Positions 10,940 through 22,139 of a stretch of 64,000 bases of DNA are shown in pieces. The stretch spans positions 223,497,528-223,561,527 of the forward strand of contig NC_092876.1 in NCBI RefSeq assembly GCF_028372415.1, written 5' to 3'. Every line of letters starts with the position of its first letter. Position 1 is the first letter of the stretch. Below the pieces are notes generated by a model, which was given only the letters and a program-made list of their open reading frames with translations, searched no databases and was not told where the DNA came from. The position numbers were made by a program, and so were the translations under genes. This DNA is from Notamacropus eugenii (taxonomy: Eukaryota; Chordata; Mammalia; Diprotodontia; Macropodidae).

Positions 10940-12874
10940 TCTTTCTAACTTCAACATTGCTATTGTGAGCACCAACATTCATCCTGTCTACCAGGCTTGA
11001 AACCTTGAGAATCAACCTTAATGCTCACTCTTTCCTCTCCTTCACTTCCACCTCCTAACCAAATTTGAGCAATTTTACCTCCACAGTATCTCTCACACAT
11101 GTATCTTCCCCTCTATTCTCACTATTATTACCAACCACAAAATCTACCTCATATAAATGTTCTATTACCTCGAACAAGACCAAAAAATTCAGGTCATTTG
11201 TTGCAAAGTCCTTTTTCTCCAATTCTCTTCATCTTATGTCACTGACATCATCAGCTCCTTCTTTAATCCAGACTCTGATGGAGAGGGGAATCTTCTGGTT
11301 ACCTATGTCAGATACTCCATATGCATCCCTGGTTCCCAGTATGACCATCTGCACTAGATTTGTCTATTATCATCTCATTCTTTCTAACCATTAATCTATT
11401 CTCAGCCACTTCTTCTTTCCTTTCTGCCTACAAATATGACCAAGTCTCTCACATCATTAAAAATTCTCAAAAGATCCTACCAGTCCCACTAACTATCATC
11501 CTATATCTTGCATAGTTTTCTCAAGCCAAACTGCTTGAAATAAACTATCTAAACCCTCTGTAATCTGGCTTCAGACTTCATTATTCAATTGAAACTCCTC
11601 CTTCCAAAACTGCCAGTATTCTCAATGTCAAATTTAATGCTTTTTCTTAATCCTCATCCTTCTTGAGATTGTTGACACCTTTTGCCCATGGGCACTCTTT
11701 TCTTTTTGAATTTTCAACACGTTGCTCTCTCTAGATTTTCTTCCTACTTAGCAATGACAATACCAAGGCCCGGAATGCCTCAGAGTAATTCGATTCCCAC
11801 TTACAGGCTTATTCTATTCACACTTTCTCCATGAAACTTTTGCTAATCTCCACTAGTCTGCAGTGGTCATCATCCTTATTATCATCAAGCTAGGAACTAA
11901 TAAAAATAAAGCTGAAAAATATCAGAAAGTCTTTTTTGTTATATCTTCATCCAAGTTACACCCAAGAACTGTGAGTATACCCTAAGGCTCTCTCCTGGGT
12001 CCTCGTTTAAATCTTATACTCTCTTAAACCTAATGCTATCAGCTTCCATAGATCTATCAGCTTCCAAGTCTACGTAGTGGATTTCCTAATTCATTCTCTA
12101 TTGAGCTACAATCCTGCATCACATATGGCATATTGGGTATTTCAAACCGTATGTCACACAGGCATTTCAACCTCAATATATCCAAAGCAGAACTTACTAT
12201 TCCTCCCCCGCCCAAACCCACCTCTCTTATGAACTCTCCTATTTACTATAGAAAGTACCATAAGTCACCCAGGTTTGCAATTTTGGTGTTATCTTTGACT
12301 CCTCATTCAACCACCCCGCATTCATCAGCTGCCAAATCATGTTATTTCTTTCTCCACAAAATTTCTCATAAATGTCCCCTTCACTCCACTCACACAACCA
12401 CCCTTAGCTCAAGCCCTTAACACTTCTTACACGGAGTATTGCAATAGACTCTTAATTGATCTCCCTGCTTAAGACTCTCCCTACTCTAATCCATTCTTTA
12501 CACAGCTGCCAAAACAATTTCCTTAATGCACACATCTGGCCGTGTTACCCTAAACCACTCCATTCAATAAACTGCAGTGGTTCCCCCTTTAGCATGAAAT
12601 ATAAAGTCTACTGTTTGACATTTAAAGTTCTTCACAACCTGGATCTTTCCTAGCATTCCATGCTTATTAAGTATTACTCATCTCCATTCACTCTATAATC
12701 CAACTATATTGTTCTACTTTCATGTTTTTCATACATGCTCCACCTACCATCTCTGTGCTTTTGCCATGACTATTTCCCCATACCTAGAATGTTCTGTCTT
12801 CACGTCTTTGCATCTTAAAATCCCTGGCTTTCTTTAAGACTCACCTAAAGTGCCATCTTCAAGAGACATTTTCC

Positions 12875-12923
<49 letters not shown>

Positions 12924-13190
12924 TTTTCTCTCTAAGGTCACCTTGTATTTTCTTTCTGTCTCTCTGTTTCTCTCTGTGTGTCTCTCTGTTTCTTTCTCTT
13001 TCTGTCTATCTGTCTCTCTCCTGTCTGTGTGTATGTGTGTGTGTATATATGTGTATGTGCATGTATATACCCCTTACATATAAGCTTTTTTTAGGTCAGA
13101 GACTCTTTTCACATTTCCTTTGCATTCCCAATGCTTACTTAGCATAGTGCACAACACAGCAAACACTTAACAAATGCTTGCTGATTAATC
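10940..13190 (+). repeat. Long L2-like LINE relic, reverse-transcriptase region to 3' tail
   Basis: The plus strand carries the known order of CR1/L2-type ORF2 words. These include 'cctcatccttcttgag' near 11651, 'tttggtgttatctttgactc' near 12283, 'gagtattgcaatagactc' near 12435, 'ataaactgcagtggttcccc' near 12567, 'ttgacatttaaagttcttca' near 12616, and a 3' tail at 13081-13190 ending 'acaaatgcttgctgatta'. Many stops and frameshifts show it is dead. Microsatellites have grown between the coding part and the tail. Open frames of 65-109 codons here are fragments of this relic. Confidence 0.75.
12876..12922. repeat. (CA)n microsatellite inside the L2 relic
   Basis: About 23 CA units, followed at 12945-13065 by a CT/TG-rich stretch ('tctgtctctctgtttctctc' and 'tgtatgtgtgtgtgtatata'). 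Confidence 0.95.
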
Positions 13191-13455
13191 TTGCAAAGAA
13201 CTCTGAGAAGCTGTAGAACATCTAGAGGGAGGTGACCAGGATGCTGAAAGGCCTCAAGATGATGCTGTGCAAGAACTCTTGGAAGGAACTGGGTTGAAGG
13301 AACCTTTAAAAGGAGATGTAGTAAAGACACGATGACCATCTTCAAGTATTTGAAGGGTTTTTATGAGAGGAAGACTAACCTCGTTTTGTTTAGCATTACA
13401 GAGTAGAACTAGGAGCAGTGGTAGCATCAAGGCCCTAACTGCTTAATGGTGATTC
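13191..13455 (+). repeat. L3/CR1-like LINE fragment
   Basis: One frame reads EVTRMLKGL near 13229, which matches the R-x-T-R-M-x-K-G-L motif near the C-terminus of CR1/L3 ORF2 proteins. The order 'gtgaccaggatgctgaaagg', 'ggaactgggttgaaggaac', 'cttcaagtatttgaagggtt', 'agaactaggagcagtgg' follows the L3 3' region. Decayed. Confidence 0.7.
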
Positions 13456-13559
13456 AACTCCTCTTTAAAGGTTTATTCAACTAACATATCATGAATATAA
13501 AATTAATAAATACAAATATATGAAAAATGCTTAAATTCACAGTAGTTTGAGGTGAAAGG

Positions 13560-14130
13560 CCAAACAATCAGATGCTTAAAGAAAGATTCCTTGAAGAACA
13601 TGGTACATGAGCTATTTCTTACAAAGACAGAGGAACTCTGGGATGCAGAAGTAAAGAGAAAGTGCATTTAAGGTATAAAAGAGAGCCAGTGCAAAGTCAC
13701 AAAAACAGGAAATAGAGTACCATGTGTAAGGAACACAGAGGTGGCCAGTTTGGCTGGAGAGCAGAGATTGGAAGGGGTAGTAATGTCTACTGATTCTGGG
13801 AAGAGTAATTGGGTTGTGTAAGTCTTGAAATGGCAAACAGAAGAGTTTATGTTTTCTCTTAGAGGCAATAGGAAAGTACTAGAGTTCACTGAGAAGGGGA
13901 ATGACATGGGGAGATCTGCCCTTAAGGAAAATGACTTGGCTAGCGGGATGGACTGGAGTGTTGAGATACTTCAGATAGACAGATGATTATATAAGTGAGA
14001 GGTAAAGAGGTAATTGAATTAAGGTGGTAGTTATGTGAGTATGGAAAGAAGGGATCAGATTCAAAACATGTTGTGATGCTAGAAACAGTAAAATTTGGCA
14101 ACTATTTGGCTGTGTGGAGTAAGGAATCAA
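13560..14130 (-). repeat. L2-like LINE relic, antisense
   Basis: Same family and orientation as 8612-9470: 'gaggtggccagtttggctgg', 'gaatgacatggggagatctg', 'gaaaatgacttggctagcgg' and 'gtaattgaattaaggtgg' appear in the same order. Non-coding. Confidence 0.65.
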
Positions 14131-14860
14131 TTATTTATAAAATAAAATAATACTGAAACTGTGTTTATGAACCTAAAGACTGCAAAGACAGTGGTACCTT
14201 TGACAAAAGCAGGGACATTTGGAAGAGAGACAAATTAAAAGGGAAGCAATGAGTTTGGTTTGGTAAATGTTGAGTTTAAAATGTCTTTTGGACTTTCAGT
14301 TTGAAATACCCAATACATAATTGGTGATTCAGCCCTGAAGCTTTCAAAAAAGGATAGGGCTGGATATGTACAGCTGCTATTTATCCTCACTGAGATGGTA
14401 ACTAACGCTGTGGAAACTGATGAGGTTACCAAAAGAGAGAAAGCATAGAGGGAAAAGAGCTAAAACAAACCTGACACTAAAGCGTGATGGGAAGTATACA
14501 TTTAGAGCAATTAACACCTATGTAGAATACATTGCATCAGCTTACTGTATACATTTAGCATAGCAAAGTGGATGAAAATGTATCCATATCTGGAAGTTGT
14601 CCAAACAAAAACTCCTATAACATTAATGAAACACAGAGTTCATGAGTTTTAGGAAGATGAGTATTTCTTGGCCAGTGACTGGTAAATGTTCTTAGAACAC
14701 AAGATAAACAGCTTAAAATGCATAGATATTCAACTGGACTTGGAACAAACTTTACCTTATGATGTAAGAGTCAAGTCTGAAAAGAGGTATATGTTTCTGG
14801 ATATGTAGAATATAAGTGAAACAACTAAGATTAGAGAGTGAAATAAAAAGGCACATTATA
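14131..14860. other. Noncoding DNA, nothing recognised
   Basis: AT-rich sequence with no clear repeat or gene. The part nearest 14860 may be an unrecognised upstream continuation of the LINE relic that follows. Confidence 0.4.
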
Positions 14861-15560
14861 ACTGAACTCAAAACTACAATTGATAGAAGCAGTGAAAAAA
14901 TGACAGTCAAGTAGATTTCTTTTCAGAAATGGAGAGTTTGCTGAGGACATTTCAGAATCAAGGCATTGAGATCACCTACAGAAAGGTTATTCTGAAGGAG
15001 TTCATACTAATTGATCAATGCAAATTATGCAATGGTACAGCAGAAACAATGCAACATATCACTGCAGGTGGTGAAAACTTAGAAAGACTAAGTCAGGCAG
15101 TTAGAATTATATACCAGAAATTCTCTATCCTTTATAAAATAAAGTGAAAAAAATCTCCACATTATAGCTAGAAACCCCAAAATAACCTTGAATATTCAAC
15201 AAATACACTATGAAAACTGGAGCATTATTACAGATAGAATTGTCAACCACTCCTTCCTGAATATAACACTGATGCATAAAAATTAAAGAACATTTTAATA
15301 GATATAATCATACTGAATACTCATAATTCCCAAACTATATGGAATGAAAAGCTTTCAAAATAAAGAAAACTAGCAGAAAAACCATGGAAGAATAGGATAA
15401 GGTACACGATGTCACTGTGTTTTCCTGTCGGCTCCTGTAGTTATATCAAAGATGCTTTCAATGAGTCTATAGAAGATAAATTTATATCACAATGCTCTTA
15501 TTGAATTATAAAAAGCAGTCATGTTATTGTCCTAACCAGTAATCTGTAGAATATAAAATA
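14860..15560 (+). pseudogene. Non-LTR retrotransposon ORF2 C-terminus, decayed
   Basis: The best frame (14929-15147, 72 codons) contains CKLCNGTAETMQHITAGG, which fits the C-x-x-C ... H zinc-knuckle found near the C-terminus of several non-LTR retrotransposon ORF2 proteins; the last cysteine of the motif is replaced by glycine. Downstream frames keep pieces such as VRIIYQKF and WSIITDRIV, in the order expected for the endonuclease-like region of R4/Dong or RTE-related elements, but stops and frameshifts break them. It is not a working gene. The exact clade is uncertain. Confidence 0.5.
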
Positions 15561-15639
15561 CAAAGGAGTAAAAACAGAATAACAACTTATTCTCAGACCA
15601 TTATCTGAATCCTGCAAAATCAAGAAAAAAATGAGATAA

Positions 15640-15870
15640 TTGTTAATATCTATATAACACTTCAAAGTTTATAAAATATTTTACAAATATTATCCTACTT
15701 GATCCTCCTAACAACCCTGTGAGATAGATGCTATTATCTCCATTTTATAGTTGAAAAAATGAAGCAGACAGAAGTTAAATGACTTGCCTAGGGTCACACA
15801 GCTATTTAGTGTCTGAGGATAATATGACTTCATCCTTATTCTAGACTGACACTCTATTCGCTTAGCTATT
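15640..15870 (-). repeat. MIR-type SINE
   Basis: Antisense MIR: 'cctcctaacaaccctgtgag', 'tctccattttatagttgaa', 'cttgcctagggtcacacagc' and 'gacactctattcgctt' in order. Near full length, followed by a short (TGA)n at 15884-15900. Confidence 0.85.
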
Positions 15871-15904
15871 TAATAATAATAGTGTGATGATGATGATGAT
15901 TACA

Positions 15905-16110
15905 ATAGACCGAGTTGATATAGAGACTCCTTTAGGATCAAGAAGATCTGAGTTTAAGTTGTGCCCTTGACACATACTAGATGTGTGAACAGGGGACAAT
16001 CACTTGAGCTCGCAGTGTCTCAAACATCTCTCTAAGCCAATAAGTAACAAAACAGGCACCAACTTACATTGGCAGAGGTTTTCCTCACCAAGAGTTCCTT
16101 CTACAAGCTT
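15905..16110 (+). repeat. SINE with a different 3' body
   Basis: The head is tRNA-SINE-like ('caagaagatctgagtttaag'), but the 3' half reads 'ggcaccaacttacattggca' and 'gaggttttcctcacc', a body shared with the SINE at 48205-48420. Subfamily name uncertain. Confidence 0.6.
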
Positions 16111-16124
16111 AATCCCAAATTTGG

Positions 16125-16365
16125 GCAGTTGGTTGGTGTTGTGGATAAAGTACTGACCTTGGAGTCAGGAAGATCTGAGTTCAAATCCATCGTTAGATAA
16201 TTATTAGTTGTGTGACCCTGGGCAAGTCACTTAACCCTCTCTACCTCAATTTCCTCATCTGTAAAATGAGTTGGAGAAGGAAATAATGAATCACTCTAGT
16301 ATCTTTGTGAAGAAAACCCCAAATGGGGTCATGAAGAATCAGGCATGACTAAATGACCAAAAAAA
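16125..16365 (+). mobile_element. Marsupial tRNA-derived SINE
   Basis: Full-length copy with 'ggagtcaggaagatctgag', 'tgtgaccctgggcaagtcac', 'tctgtaaaatgagttggag' and 'gtcatgaagaatcaggcatg', ending in an A-rich tail. Little diverged. Confidence 0.88.
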
Positions 16366-16595
16366 AAGAATTCAAGATTAATAATAATTATAAACCCACC
16401 AGGTAGAAAGAAGGAAAGAGAAGAATGAGATTACGAGAGCAGGTAGCAAAGAGGAAAGGTTTATCTAAGAGTGTCAGGTTTCAACAATAATGATACAAGA
16501 GAGAAAGACTGAAAGGAAGACTATAGGCAAATGTGAAAGAAAGGTAGAAAGAGTTCCAAATAGGTAGAATCTTTTTTTTTCAGAACCCCTTAGGA

Positions 16596-16782
16596 CAGAT
16601 GTGGGGAACCTGCAGCCTCCAGGCCACATGTGGCCCTCTAGGTCCTCAAGTGCAGCCCTTTGACAAAGATTTGGATTTGATTTTTTTTTTAAGGAATCCA
16701 AAACTGGGATTTAGTCAAAGGGCTGCACTTGAGGACCTAGAAGGCCATATGAGGCCTCAAGGCCACAAGTTCCCCAACTCTG
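16596..16782. mobile_element. Palindromic hAT-type MITE, 187 bp
   Basis: Ends read CAGATGTGGGGAACC and, inverted, CAGAGTTGGGGAACT. It is flanked by a perfect 8-bp target duplication CCTTAGGA (16588-16595 and 16783-16790), the hallmark of hAT insertion. A perfect 27-bp inverted repeat (16638-16664 and 16714-16740) forms the inner stem. There is no room for a transposase, so this is a non-autonomous element. Open frames running across it are not genes. Confidence 0.93.
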
Positions 16783-17269
16783 CCTTAGGATTTTGGCCCT
16801 TCTCTTTGCCAGGGCCTCTGCATGTGCTCTTGATACTGTCCCCTCTCATCTTCTCCAGAAAATTAAAATCTCAATTATCCTCACTATCTCTCTTTCTAAT
16901 CGTCAACCTCTCCTTACCTACTGGGTCCTTCCCTACTTCCTTCAAACATGTTAAAATTTTCTGATCATTAAGAAACCATCACTAGGCCCTACCAGCCCCT
17001 AAAATGATCGTTCTTCAATGGGGAGAATCTTGAAGTTGAAGGTAAGCAGAGTTGGAAAATTAGCCAACTTCAAAGCTCCAAATTGGAAATGTTGGTGCAA
17101 CAGAACCTTACGAACTACCTTCTTCAGCTTTGTCTGGGTCTGGATTATAAGTTGTCCCATGTGTGGCTTTGATACATAAAGAAGAAGATGACTAGTCAAT
17201 GATACAAGCCTCTTTCAACTTGCCATCTGGTGTGTAGACCTGACTTTTGTATCACCTATATCACTTAAA

Positions 17270-17400
17270 TTCAACAAAATGTATTGAGGATGTATAACAT
17301 CCAAGGCACTAGGCTACTCCAGTATGGGGAATAGATCTAAAGAAGACACATTCCCTGATGTTGAGGACTTTAGAGTCCACAGCAGTGAATTTAAGAAAAG
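17270..17400 (-). repeat. L2-like LINE 3' tail, antisense
   Basis: 'caacaaaatgtattgagga', 'ccaaggcactaggctac' and 'agacacattccctgatgttg' follow the antisense L2-type 3' end. Quite diverged. Confidence 0.5.
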
Positions 17401-17439
17401 AATAAAATTAACTATGGTCCGAGAGCCACAAACAAACTG

Positions 17440-17645
17440 CTATGGAATGAGAAATCCCATACTGCATGACCTCGAACAAAACAAAAATCTCTTGGGAGTC
17501 AGTTTTTTCTCCTTTAAAATGGGGGTGAAAATGCCTGCCCTGCCTATCTTATAGAGTTGTCATGAAAATCAAATGAGAAAATGCACGTGAAAGACCTTTG
17601 TAAAATATTCCATAATATCATCTATGTTAAAGTGCTTCAAAAACT
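17440..17645 (+). repeat. MIR-type SINE
   Basis: 'ctcctttaaaatgggggtga', 'tagagttgtcatgaaaatc' and 'gacctttgtaaaatattcc' mark the MIR 3' half on the plus strand. Confidence 0.65.
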
Positions 17646-17814
17646 TGGATACAGATCATGTCCCCCAGGTATACAGCAGAGTATTTTGCATCTCTCTCAG
17701 ATAGTTTATAAAATGGCCATTATCTTTACAATCAGCTCTAGTATTAGACATTGCTAGCTTCTAACTCTTAGTTTTACTAGGGAAACGTGGAATTTTTGTT
17801 GTTGTGGCCTTTCA

Positions 17815-18052
17815 GTAATGTTTAATACTTCATGACTCCATTTGGGGTTTTCTTGGCAAAGATAGTAGAGAGGTTTACCATTTCCTTCCCCAGCTCATTT
17901 TACAGATGAGGAAACTTAGGCAAACAGGGTTAAATGACTTGTCCAGGGTCATGCAGCTAGTATGTATCTGAGGCCAGATTTAAACTTATGAAGATCAGTC
18001 TTCCTGATTCCAAGCCCAGTGCTCTATCCACTGTACCATCTAGCTGTCCAAT
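17815..18052 (-). mobile_element. Marsupial tRNA-derived SINE
   Basis: Antisense copy running from 'atgactccatttggggtttt' through 'cattttacagatgaggaaac' to 'gctctatccactgtaccatc'. Near full length. A similar SINE in the opposite orientation lies at 18241-18470, so the pair could form an inverted repeat. Confidence 0.85.
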
Positions 18053-18074
18053 GTAAGGAGTACATACCATTAGT

Positions 18075-18240
18075 TCATAAGATCACAGACCTAGTGCTGA
18101 AGAGGACTTTAAAGGCTACCTAAACCAACCCTCTCTTTTTGTAGATTAGGAAACTGAGAGCCAGAGTAGTTAAGTGGTTTGCCTAAAGTCATATAATAGT
18201 ACCAGAGGTGAGATTTGAATTCAGCTTCTCAAACTCCAAG
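18075..18240 (-). repeat. MIR/THER-type SINE
   Basis: 'gaagaggactttaaaggcta', 'gattaggaaactgagagcc' and 'gatttgaattcagcttc' show an antisense copy, sandwiched between two younger SINEs. Confidence 0.65.
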
Positions 18241-18470
18241 GTACAGCTAGGGGGCTTGGAACCAAGCAAATGTATCTACTTGAGTTCAAATTCAACCTCA
18301 GACACTTTTTAACTGTGATCCTGGGCAAATCATTTCACTCTGTTTGCCTTAGTTCCTCATCTGTAAAATGGGCTGGAGAAAGACATGGAAATCCTTTGCC
18401 ACAAAAATCCCAAATGAGGTCATGAAGAGTCAGACATGACTGAAATGACTCAAGAACAACAACTTCTAAC
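18241..18470 (+). mobile_element. Marsupial tRNA-derived SINE
   Basis: Sense copy: 'gagttcaaattcaacctcag', 'catctgtaaaatgggctgg', 'gtcatgaagagtcagacatg', ending 'gactcaagaacaacaac'. The head is rearranged or diverged near 18245-18275. Confidence 0.82.
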
Positions 18471-18644
18471 CCCAGAGGCCATGCTCTTTCCGCATCCACA
18501 GAAGAGCAGGTTTAGTGCTTTGCTTTGGGGATGCCAGAAAAAACACGGGGTGATATGTAAAGATGGGAGTAGTTTTATGTTATTAAAGCCAGGGACAAAT
18601 TAGCTTCTATTTTCTGCACAGTCCTATTTGTTGACTGGGCTAAT

Positions 18645-18740
18645 ATATAGAGTTGTTCCAAAAGTCCACACAGTTTAAGGAGAGAATCAACATAAATTTA
18701 AGTGGGCCTTTGGAATTCCAATTCTAGAAACAATTGCTCC
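18645..18740 (+). repeat. Possible mariner-type fragment
   Basis: 'tagagttgttccaaaagtcc' resembles a mariner terminal inverted repeat next to a TA. No opposite end is visible, so this may be one truncated end or chance. Confidence 0.25.
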
Positions 18741-20780
18741 TTTTCAGTTCTACTTGTTGGTGTTAACTGCCAATTTTTCTTTTCTAATTTAATGAGATTT
18801 GTGTCTCTGATAATTTTCACCTGAAAATCTAGAGGCCCACATGAATTTAGGCTTTCTCAAAATATTTTCACAGGGCAAAGGTGTCTGCATTATGACAAAA
18901 CAGTCAATCAATTCAATGAAAAAAGAATAAGGTCATCCAATAACCAAAGAGGCTGGTTGCTGTCATGTAGGTTAAACACCATTTTGACAAACATTTTGTT
19001 TTTTGCTCTTCAGCTAATTGTTTTGGCATGAGTTAGCTAGAGCTTTAAATTTATCAACTTTTCCTATATTGCATTTTACAGAAGAAGAAAACTCAGCCAC
19101 CAAGGAGTCGATCAGTTTGGCTGGCATCAGGAAAACACATAGGAAAGTCTTCCCTTAAACCCCAAATCTCAACTTGCTATTTGCTGCTCAAACCAGCAAC
19201 TACATTTTTTTCTTATTAAACTTAGCTGGTAATAAAGACATCCTTTTCTTTGCTGTCATTTATTATGCAACATAATACACTACAGGCGATATCTCCAGTA
19301 TACTGAACTGCATTTTACATGTTTGTCCTAAAAGAAAGGTGATCGGCTCTAGCCTGCTTTTCATTATATGCATCATTCATCCATCCTTCTCCACCGATAT
19401 CTCTAGAATTTGTAGCATATCCATCATTATCTAACTGCCAACTGTTTTCAGAGGTTCCCCTGCTTTAAGCTCATTATTTCTTCAGATTGGGGAATCTACA
19501 GAGAATCTTTCCACAACATGCAGCAGCCAGCATGGTACATGTGTACAGATGAATGGTAGGGTTTGTCCTTCACAGTCTCTTTGTACCCAGCTTTGCCCCA
19601 GAACTGCAGCTCATAATGAGCAGCAAATGCATACTCATGTGCCTAAAAATGTTCAGTACGCACTATTTAAAAAAAAAATAAGTCCCCTAAGACTACCTTC
19701 TATAAATAAGCTGTTAAAACCAGGATAGTTTCACTGGGTTTTCTATTTATTTAATAGTTTGAGGATACTCACAATTCTCCCTATGATTAATTGCAAGAAA
19801 ACTTCCTTGAAGCAAAGTCCACTTGAATGGACTCATCAGCTTTCAAGAGGAGTGATGAATAGGTTACACTTGGGGAGGTTGAAAACTGAATCAGTAACTT
19901 GATGATGAAAGTACCAACATGCAGATTGGAGCGAGTAGAAGAATCTTTCAGTGTTATTGGTTTAAAACTAAGTCACAAAAGGCTATGTTAGAAATCAGAG
20001 GAACAGCCACTTACAGAGCCCTTCACTATACCTAATTCTTCAGTCACTTAAGTTGATGGGTCTGGATGCATGGGAAGGACAATAATGGATTCAGGAGATT
20101 CTGAATGTTTTTTTTCCCCCTTGACTGATTTTTTTTTAATTGGTGCTTATGATACAGAGATATGTACAATGTAAACTTTCACCATTTATGTTGCTTTACA
20201 AAATCTACTTTGGGATTCAAGATAATGAAATAAATATCAAGTCTTTGTTGGATGGGCAAAACAAAGTTTGTTTCTCTTTCCATTAAGGTAGTTCAAAGAA
20301 AACATATGTGACCAGCTCACAATAATCAGACCCGGAGCTTATATTATAGATACCTTTATTGTTTTGCTTTTTTATTTTTTTTTAAAGCAAAGAATAGCCA
20401 AAAGGATTAGTTATCTCAGCTGTAAATATCTGAGTTACAGAAACACAGCTGGAAAGTCATGGCTCCCTACCCTTCCACTGTCTTTCCTATAGCTAAATCA
20501 GCATGGCACTATTGAGGCCTAAAAGAAAAAGATGTTTTGTCACTTACTCCTAACATAGTAATACTGAAGTTTACTATCTTTAGTGATCTGGAGTCCTTTC
20601 AGATTTCTGGGTACCTAGAACAATTCCCTGTGTCCACTTCAACTAATTCTATGTGAAGTAATATAAACCTGTCTAAAATTCATGATTTTTCACAACAAAT
20701 TTAAGAAAACATGGGGAAATGTTTTCAGGCTCTCCAATAGAGATTACATTGATACCCCACAAGAGTTAAGAAATAATCCA
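18740..20780. other. Repeat-poor noncoding DNA, possible conserved elements
   Basis: About 2 kb without a recognisable repeat between SINE-rich regions. 19080-19660 has balanced composition and no simple repeats, so it is a candidate conserved noncoding block. 20100-20400 is T-rich. No coding evidence. Confidence 0.45.
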
Positions 20781-21834
20781 ATTTTAACTCTCAAAGGGTA
20801 GAGACCTTGTCTGTGTATTTTCTAGAGAACATCTCCCACATACATTTAACAAATGCTTTCTTGAACAACCCAGTGGTAATAATGCTACTCCATAGTGGAG
20901 TTTGCAAGATAAGAGAATACACACATGATTAATTTCATAAGAAAATATTATTTTACTATAAAACTAAAAGAACTACTGAAATGCATTGGTAAAGTATTAT
21001 TTTCTTAAGGAAACACCTATGTTTATACTGGTTTCCAATAGTAGAGGTGGGGAAGGGTATCACTTTTTCTCCTCTGGCCTATCAAATGAGCCAAATTACA
21101 ACCTAAACACCAAGGACGGTCATTGTCCTCAATCATCCCAAGTTTTGTGAGAGGGAAGCGGAGTCAATAGGGAATTGGTTCAAGAATGCTATTGTTGTTG
21201 CAAGAAGCTGAGACTTGAGAGTTGATAAGGTTAAAGAGGTTGAGCAGTTCTGATAAACACCACTGGTGAAGCTACTTATTGAGAGGCTCAAAAAAACCCA
21301 AAAAACAAAACCCAGAGCCCAGCAGAACATCTACTGAACAAGCTGCCTCTAATCTGAGCATTTAGGAAGTTACCAGCTTTTTTGTTTTTGTTGTTAAAAC
21401 TTCTCTTAAACTGCCAAGTTATGGAGAAGTTATATCAGAACTTCAGCCATGCTCATAATGGGCAATTTATTCTTTGGAGTCTTAGATATTTAAAACATTA
21501 ACTGAGTCCTCTAATACTATACAAATGGATAATTGATATTCTTGGTATAATTTGATTGGGAGAAATACTCTGAAATACAGTAATGATAAAAAGAAATCAG
21601 CACTAGCTTTTGCTAGAAGTGAAGCTTCAACATTTACACAAACTATAATATCAGTCCCAGGAACTGTACGTGTTAAAGGAAGTGAAAATAATCCTAATAC
21701 TAAGCAGATCTTCAGGTTCACACTTGTATTCAGCAATGAGATCATTGTTCTTCAAATAAGCATCCTTTTAAAGGTGGAGGCAGGGCTCTGCTCGTGTCAA
21801 TTGAACCTGCTCCTGAGAGTTGATTGTTATACTC
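20781..21834. other. Noncoding DNA with one possible L2 tail
   Basis: 20790-20870 carries a weak L2-like 3' tail ('gtagagaccttgtctgtg', 'catttaacaaatgctttc'). The remainder is AT-rich, unrecognised sequence with open frames up to 117 codons on the plus strand (21552-21905). That frame runs into a SINE at 21835 and shows no domain, so it is not called a gene. Confidence 0.4.
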
Positions 21835-22012
21835 TTACACACAGTTGTGTGACCCTGAGCAAGTCATTTAGCCCTGTTTCCATCAGTTCTTCATCTGCAA
21901 AATGAACTGGAGAAGGAAGTGGCAAACCACTCCAGTATCTTTGCAAAGAAAACCCCAATGGGGTCACAAAAAATTGAACATAACCAAAAACCAATTGTAC
22001 AACAACACAAAA
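21835..22012 (+). mobile_element. Marsupial tRNA-derived SINE, 5' truncated
   Basis: Starts in the core ('ttgtgtgaccctgagcaag') and runs through 'gcaaaccactccagtatctt' and 'gaaaaccccaatggggtcac' to the 3' end. Confidence 0.85.
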
Positions 22013-22139
22013 GCATTCACAGAAGTGGAGCAGTAAAAACAGTAGCTACAAAACAATACATCCCCCCCACAAAACTTGGGGTGCATGCTCCCACAAAAAC
22101 ATACACCTCAATGGACTCATCTCTAGAGTAGACTGGTAG

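Noticed and set aside
16599-16964. 121-codon frame crossing the hAT element
   Set aside because: Most of it is the palindromic transposon, whose two arms also give a minus-strand frame; no independent protein signal.
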